Below are positions 6,833 through 10,871 of a stretch of DNA of 10,871 bases, piece by piece. A program made the position numbers and the translations under genes. The DNA is taken from assembly GCA_016838945.1 (NCBI GenBank), contig JADLKP010000054.1, forward strand, positions 1-10,871. The letters run 5' to 3'. Origin of the DNA: Methanobrevibacter sp. (GTDB taxonomy: Archaea > Methanobacteriota > Methanobacteria > Methanobacteriales > Methanobacteriaceae). The stretch's first letter is position 1. Each line of letters begins with the position of its first letter. The notes beneath the pieces were generated by a model that was not told the DNA's origin, made no database searches, and saw only the letters and a list, made by a program, of their open reading frames with translations.

Positions 6833-9800
6833 TTATTTTCTGTTTTTCCTTGGAACCAAGATTAATAAAATTGAACAGATCGCTAATAACAATATTGGGT
6901 TTCCGGTTTTTAAATTGACATTGCTGTCTATTTCAGGAACTTTATCAATAGGTTTTTTAGGTTCTGTCTTATTGCCATCTTCAGGCACTTCAGGTTCTTC
7001 AGGTACAATTACTTTGGTTTTATTAGTGCTGTTAACTGTATCATTGGTTATATTGTGACCTGCGATAGCATTATTAATTTTAATTCCTTCTGTTAGGGCT
7101 TTAAACAAAATATCTAAACTTATGGACTCTCCAGGTTGCAATATGCCCTTATAAGTCCAAGTGTCTATTCCATCAAATGTCCATTCATTATTTTTATCTA
7201 TATAGGACAGATAAACCAATCCGTTGGAATATTCATTGTCTTTTATATAGACTCCTGTTAAGTTGCAATCACCTGTATTTTTTAAGATGATTGTAAAGCT
7301 TACAGTTTCTCCTACTTTAACTGTCTGATTGTTGGAAATTTTTTGGATTGTCATGTTCGGAGTATATACTGAAGTGGTATTATTAGTAGTTTTGTTATCA
7401 GTTTCATTTGATGAAACAACGATAACATTTGTAAAATTACCTGATTTAGTTGAATTGAACACTACGATGAATTCTATTGTTTCATTGATGTTTAATTGGT
7501 TGTTGTAGGTCCATCTGTTATTGTTGTAGGTCCATTTGTTTTCTCTATCAATAAAACTATCATAAATTAATCCATCATATTTGTCTTCAATGACAGTGAT
7601 GCCATGCAATATGGTATCTCCAGTATTTTTAACTCTGATTATAAATTGAACTTGCTCACCATTTAAAACAGTATTGTTTAATGTTATTTTTTCAATTGTC
7701 ATATTTGAGAAGTTTCCCATATATGTGATGTTAAACAAGAACAAGTTTTGAGTGGTTGCATCTGCTGCAGTATAGAAATCAAATAAAACCTGTGTGCCAT
7801 TTTCTAATATTAAGCTTGCATTATAATCAGGAACACGGAATCCAGAGTCATATAATGAGAGGATTTCTTTAACAATATCATCATCACTATTTCTAAAGTC
7901 AGAATCTGTGAATTCCCAAATGATTTGAGTTAAGTTTTCAACATTGTCAAAGTAATATTTATAAATTAATATCTTTAAATATTCGCTGACATCCTCACCA
8001 GTTAACTGATTACGGGCCATACTGAGGTTATTTAATACATATACCACATCTGGATAGGATAATGTTTTTTGCAAACAGTAGCCTACCAATCCATTTTCTA
8101 ATTCAACAAAATAAGTTCCTTGTTCGACACTTTCTACATTTACAGGTGTACCTTGGACATCTTCTATTTGGTTTGGATTTAAAGAATTATTTTCTGCATT
8201 TAATTCACTTAATATATAGACTTCTTTATCATCTACTGCACTGTTGTCTGTGAAGTTGCTGTTTTTAATAGTTGCATTGACTGCATAGATGATTCCATAG
8301 CCTCTTGAAGTGTTGTTTTCAAAAATACTGTTGTTAACATCTAAAGTATCACTAATGATTGCTGATCCATCATAAGCTTCATTATTGATAAATTTAGAAT
8401 TATTTACAGTTGTATCTTCATAGTTAAATAATCCTCCACCATTCACTGCTTCATTTGAATCAAATGTGGAATTATTAATATTTGAATTTTTTGCATATGC
8501 TCCGCCACCGTTAAAGCCTGCAGAGTTATTAGCAATTATATCATTTAAAGAGTTTAAGTTGTTAGTATATATTCCACCACCATAGCCATTAACATCATTG
8601 TTGTTGATGACATTGTTTCTTGATTCTAAATTGCCAGCAAAAATGGCACCGCCACTATCAACAGCAGAATTGCTTTCAAATATTGAATTGTCAATATTCA
8701 AATCATCTTGTGCATATACTGCTCCACCTGAAACATTTGCATTGTTAGTTTCAAATCTGGAGTTGTCAATATTTAAATCACTTTGTGACCATACTGCTCC
8801 ACCATTTTTTCCAGAATTTTCAGTGAAGTTTGAATTGGTGATTGTTCCATTTTTAACTGTTGCAACTGCTCCTCCATTATTTGGAACGGAGTTATTATTA
8901 AATGAGGATTCATCAACAACAACATGTTCGATGGAATATACTGCCCCTCCTCCATTTTTTGCCACATTATTTGTAAATGTAGATGAATTCACTGTATTAT
9001 TTCTTGAATACAATGCTCCACCTTGACCATTTAGAGAGGTGTTATTAATAAATGTAGATCCTGAAATGGTAGTGTTTTGATAAGCTCTTACAGCACCACC
9101 AGAACCATTTGCGGTATTATTAATAAAAACAGAATTTTCAACAGTTGGATTATTGGCTATTATTGCTCCACCTTGGTCATTAGCATTATTGAACTTAAAT
9201 ATTGAGTCTTCGACACTTATATTTTCTCTGCTGTAAATAGCTCCCCCAGTACGACCAGAGTTATTTGTAAAATTAGATCCTTCTACATTTGCATTATAGG
9301 AGTATATTGCCCCACCCATACTATTAGCAGAATTGTTTTCAAAATCTGAGTTAGTAATATTCAAATTTCTATAGGAGTATACTGCACCTCCACTTGTATT
9401 TGCACTATTATTAATAAATTTTGAATCTACAATACTAAGGTTACCTGAATATACATAAACTGCACCACCATTAGCTGCAGTATTGTTTATAAATGTAGAA
9501 TTTATTATTTCCATATTTCCTTGACTAGAGGATAATGCTCCTCCATTGCTGCTATAGTTTCCATTAATGAATGTTAAACCGTTATAGGTGATGTTATTTC
9601 TTTGAGTATAGAAAATTCTATTACCATTACCATTTAAAATGGCGCTTCCAACATTCACTGCAATCAAATTTAAATTTTTGTTTAAATTGAAATTTATAAT
9701 ATCATAAACACCATCAAGGAAGTAGATGATATCATCATTTTGAGCAAGGGAATAAGCATTGTTCCAATTTGTAGGATTGTCTGCGGATTCTCCTGTACCA

Positions 9801-10231
9801 GTTCCATCAGGGCTTATATATAGGGAAGTTCCTCTATTATTTGCCTTCAATGGGCTAGCTAATTTTAAATTATCTTTTTCACTATATAGAACCAGATCAT
9901 TATCTTCAGTAGTATTAATCAATGCTGGACTGTTTAATAATGGATTCTCATCTATATTTTCAGTATCGCCTACAGGATATTCATTATCGATTAAACTGTT
10001 TTCATCTATGCTGTTGGCAAAATTTGAATCAGAATTAATACTGGAATCCGAATTATCCTCTAATGCGTATTCGATACCTTCAGTTTCATCTCCATTAAAA
10101 TTTTCATTATTAATTAATTCTAAATCAGAATCTTGATCATTGATGTCATCAATTGATTCTAGTGCTGATACAGAAGATATGGTTAAAAATAATGAAAAGA
10201 TTAATAGAATCACTATTATCTTTTTCTTCAT
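6833..10231 (-). CDS. Adhesin-like surface protein with beta-helix, thioester-like and DUF11 domains
   Basis: The 1132-residue secreted protein begins with a signal peptide (KKK, then a hydrophobic core, cleavage likely after VSA at residue 23) and an acidic spacer (24-130). From 134 the segment SLYISPDGTGTGESADNPTN opens a right-handed beta-helix, with about 18 repeats of 20-24 residues marked by GGAVY or GGAIY and N-rich NSxFxNN turns, to about 690. Next is a thioester-type domain with C719 in GYCLQ and Q769 in LTQIIWEFTD. Two DUF11-like domains follow (about 844-955 and 960-1070), each with VKNTGD or LKNTGD. A Pro/Glu/Lys linker leads to LKTGNP, a hydrophobic span (1113-1126) and the tail RKNRK. 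It should stand on the cell surface and bind host, microbial or plant material. The ATG is chosen over an in-frame TTG two codons earlier because GGAG lies 8 bases before it. Confidence 0.93.
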   Translation of the reverse strand: MKKKIIVILLIFSLFLTISSVSALESIDDINDQDSDLELINNENFNGDETEGIEYALEDNSDSSINSDSNFANSIDENSLIDNEYPVGDTENIDENPLLNSPALINTTEDNDLVLYSEKDNLKLASPLKANNRGTSLYISPDGTGTGESADNPTNWNNAYSLAQNDDIIYFLDGVYDIINFNLNKNLNLIAVNVGSAILNGNGNRIFYTQRNNITYNGLTFINGNYSSNGGALSSSQGNMEIINSTFINNTAANGGAVYVYSGNLSIVDSKFINNSANTSGGAVYSYRNLNITNSDFENNSANSMGGAIYSYNANVEGSNFTNNSGRTGGAIYSRENISVEDSIFKFNNANDQGGAIIANNPTVENSVFINNTANGSGGAVRAYQNTTISGSTFINNTSLNGQGGALYSRNNTVNSSTFTNNVAKNGGGAVYSIEHVVVDESSFNNNSVPNNGGAVATVKNGTITNSNFTENSGKNGGAVWSQSDLNIDNSRFETNNANVSGGAVYAQDDLNIDNSIFESNSAVDSGGAIFAGNLESRNNVINNNDVNGYGGGIYTNNLNSLNDIIANNSAGFNGGGAYAKNSNINNSTFDSNEAVNGGGLFNYEDTTVNNSKFINNEAYDGSAIISDTLDVNNSIFENNTSRGYGIIYAVNATIKNSNFTDNSAVDDKEVYILSELNAENNSLNPNQIEDVQGTPVNVESVEQGTYFVELENGLVGYCLQKTLSYPDVVYVLNNLSMARNQLTGEDVSEYLKILIYKYYFDNVENLTQIIWEFTDSDFRNSDDDIVKEILSLYDSGFRVPDYNASLILENGTQVLFDFYTAADATTQNLFLFNITYMGNFSNMTIEKITLNNTVLNGEQVQFIIRVKNTGDTILHGITVIEDKYDGLIYDSFIDRENKWTYNNNRWTYNNQLNINETIEFIVVFNSTKSGNFTNVIVVSSNETDNKTTNNTTSVYTPNMTIQKISNNQTVKVGETVSFTIILKNTGDCNLTGVYIKDNEYSNGLVYLSYIDKNNEWTFDGIDTWTYKGILQPGESISLDILFKALTEGIKINNAIAGHNITNDTVNSTNKTKVIVPEEPEVPEDGNKTEPKKPIDKVPEIDSNVNLKTGNPILLLAICSILLILVPRKNRK

Positions 10232-10264
10232 ATTCAAAACTCCATTATGGATTTGGAAAATATT

Positions 10265-10304
10265 AACTTATTTAAGTTGTTTGTTTAGTAATAGATATTA
10301 TTTA
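10265..10304 (-). promoter_or_regulatory. Adhesin promoter region with palindrome
   Basis: Two TATA-like words precede the adhesin on the minus strand: TAAATAAT (10304-10297), giving a leader of about 45 bases, and TTAAATAAG (10275-10267), giving one of about 15. The nearer word lies in a perfect inverted repeat, AACTTA-TT-TAAGTT (10265-10278), which could be an operator. The ribosome site GGAG is at 10240-10243. I favour the farther TATA box because the nearer one would leave the ribosome site almost at the 5' end. Confidence 0.35.
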
Positions 10305-10360
10305 GATATGATTGTATGCATCTTTAATTGAAAATTAGTTAATATACAAATCCATTAATT

Positions 10361-10405
10361 CCTATAGATTTGATTTATATGATTAATATAAATCTCATCT
10401 ATAGG
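10361..10405. repeat. Near-perfect 45-bp hairpin
   Basis: CCTATAGAT (10361-10369) pairs with ATCTATAGG (10397-10405), and inside it GATTTATAT (10372-10380) pairs with ATATAAATC (10386-10394). This gives 18 base pairs, one 2x2 internal loop (TT/TC) and a 5-base loop GATTA. No clear T-tract follows on either strand. It lies 130 bases upstream of the adhesin start. Confidence 0.7.
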
Positions 10406-10411
10406 ATTGTT

Positions 10412-10435
10412 CCCATTCTTTAAGTTAAAAATGGG
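10412..10435. repeat. Second hairpin, CCCATT/AATGGG
   Basis: CCCATT pairs with AATGGG, and the inner TTTAA/TTAAA can extend the stem. It begins seven bases after the 45-bp hairpin, so the two form a tandem stem-loop block upstream of the adhesin promoter. Confidence 0.5.
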
Positions 10436-10526
10436 TTTAGGTATTTTCTATTAGTTATTCAATTTTTCATATTATGGAACTATTTTTTTTAAAAAAAAAT
10501 TTGCAAACTAATGGGTAATTGAAAAC

Positions 10527-10534
10527 TATAAATA
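10527..10534 (+). promoter_or_regulatory. Strong TATA box before the tandem hairpin repeats
   Basis: TATAAATA matches the archaeal consensus. Its first base is 27 bases before the first repeat unit (10554), so transcription should start at or next to the repeat boundary. Confidence 0.5.
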
Positions 10535-10553
10535 CATATGTTTAAACTCTCGC

Positions 10554-10757
10554 ATCTCTTTTATTGGATAGAAAGAATCCCCGTATCTGATCATTTCAGA
10601 TACAATGAATCTCTTATCTCTTTTGTTGGATAGGAAGATTTCGTATCTGATCATTTCAGATACAATGAATCTCATATCTCATTTATTGGATACAAGGAAT
10701 TTAAAATCGCTTATAGTTCATCGGCAATATTATTGCCGATTTAATTTATATTTTTTT
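10554..10757 (+). ncRNA. Candidate small RNA of tandem hairpin repeats
   Basis: Two full units (10554-10615, 62 bases; 10616-10675, 60 bases) and a partial third (10676 to about 10700) start ATCTC, continue TTGGATA, and contain GTATCTGA-TCATT-TCAGATAC, a perfect 8-bp stem (10583-10603 and 10643-10663), then CAATGAATCTC. A consensus TATA box precedes the first unit and a hairpin-T-tract terminator follows the last. The arrangement is that of a complete RNA gene of about 200 bases. Tandem RNA repeats closed by a terminator are also seen in type III toxin-antitoxin loci, where a toxin gene follows, but none is visible before the window ends. A 53-codon frame (10605-10766) overlaps but has no ribosome site. 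Confidence 0.45.
10720..10757 (+). terminator. Hairpin-T-tract terminator of the repeat RNA
   Basis: ATCGGCAAT (10720-10728) pairs perfectly with ATTGCCGAT (10732-10740) around ATT, and seven T lie at 10751-10757. The stem is the most G/C-rich spot in this part of the window. Confidence 0.55.
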
Positions 10758-10871
10758 AATTTGTAAATATAATTAATAAACAAATAAACAAATTTCATTG
10801 ATTTTTTATGAATATTTTAAACATTTTTAAGATATTTTTAAAAAATTGTCTCTTTAAAAATTTATTTTTTT

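Larger units (their letters stand above)
10232..10871. other. Region upstream of the adhesin with hairpins and a putative RNA gene
   Basis: This stretch has no convincing protein gene. It holds the adhesin promoter, the hairpin pair at 10361-10435, and a self-contained unit at 10527-10757 with promoter, tandem hairpin repeats and terminator. From 10758 to the end it is almost pure A/T; an ATG at 10808 opens a frame that runs off the window without a ribosome site. Confidence 0.55.

Overview
The window looks like a piece of a Methanobrevibacter-type methanogen genome (order Methanobacteriales). The evidence is very low GC with long A/T tracts, Shine-Dalgarno sites of the GGTGAT or GGAGG type placed 3-8 bases before starts, TATA-box promoters, an MtrA-family methanogenesis protein, and a large beta-helical adhesin-like surface protein of the kind that is abundant in gut and rumen Methanobrevibacter. 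The genus is an inference; membership of the methanogens is well supported by MtrA.

Layout. Positions 1-329 hold a decayed protein remnant and a T-rich bidirectional terminator. A soluble TPR protein (minus strand, 330-1577) follows. The 1578-2178 gap carries an apparently unannotated 28-residue membrane peptide gene (minus, 1789-1875) whose stop codon lies in a perfect GAAA-capped hairpin. A two-gene operon (plus, 2179-3883) encodes an OLD/AAA-type ATPase and a protein with a PD-(D/E)xK nuclease-like motif; this is a candidate defence or DNA-processing module. A convergent soluble MtrA paralogue (minus, 4074-4676) lacks the membrane anchor of the Mtr complex subunit.

From 4677 to 6832 there is about 2.1 kb with no convincing gene of normal size. 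It is packed with inverted and direct repeats: a mtrA-proximal direct repeat, a 22-bp inverted pair, a 130-bp imperfect palindrome, three tandem 43-45 bp units, and then a run of long stem-loops from 6143 that starts about 25 bases after a TATA box and may be a non-coding RNA. A hairpin plus T-tract at 6747-6821 terminates the next gene.

Positions 6833-10231 (minus) hold a 1132-residue secreted adhesin: signal peptide, acidic spacer, about 18 GGA-type beta-helix repeats, a Cys-Gln thioester-like domain, two DUF11-like domains, and a C-terminal membrane anchor with a sorting-signal layout. Upstream of it, 10361-10435 has two hairpins, one 45 bp long and almost perfectly symmetric. At 10527-10757 there is what looks like a complete small RNA gene: TATA box, tandem 60-62 bp hairpin repeats, and a hairpin-T-tract terminator.

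The genes do not form one pathway. The window reads as an accessory region with a surface adhesin, a possible defence pair, an orphan corrinoid protein and several structured intergenic elements. The strongest candidates for something undescribed are the two putative structured RNAs, the hairpin-linked micropeptide, and the thioester domain inside an archaeal adhesin.
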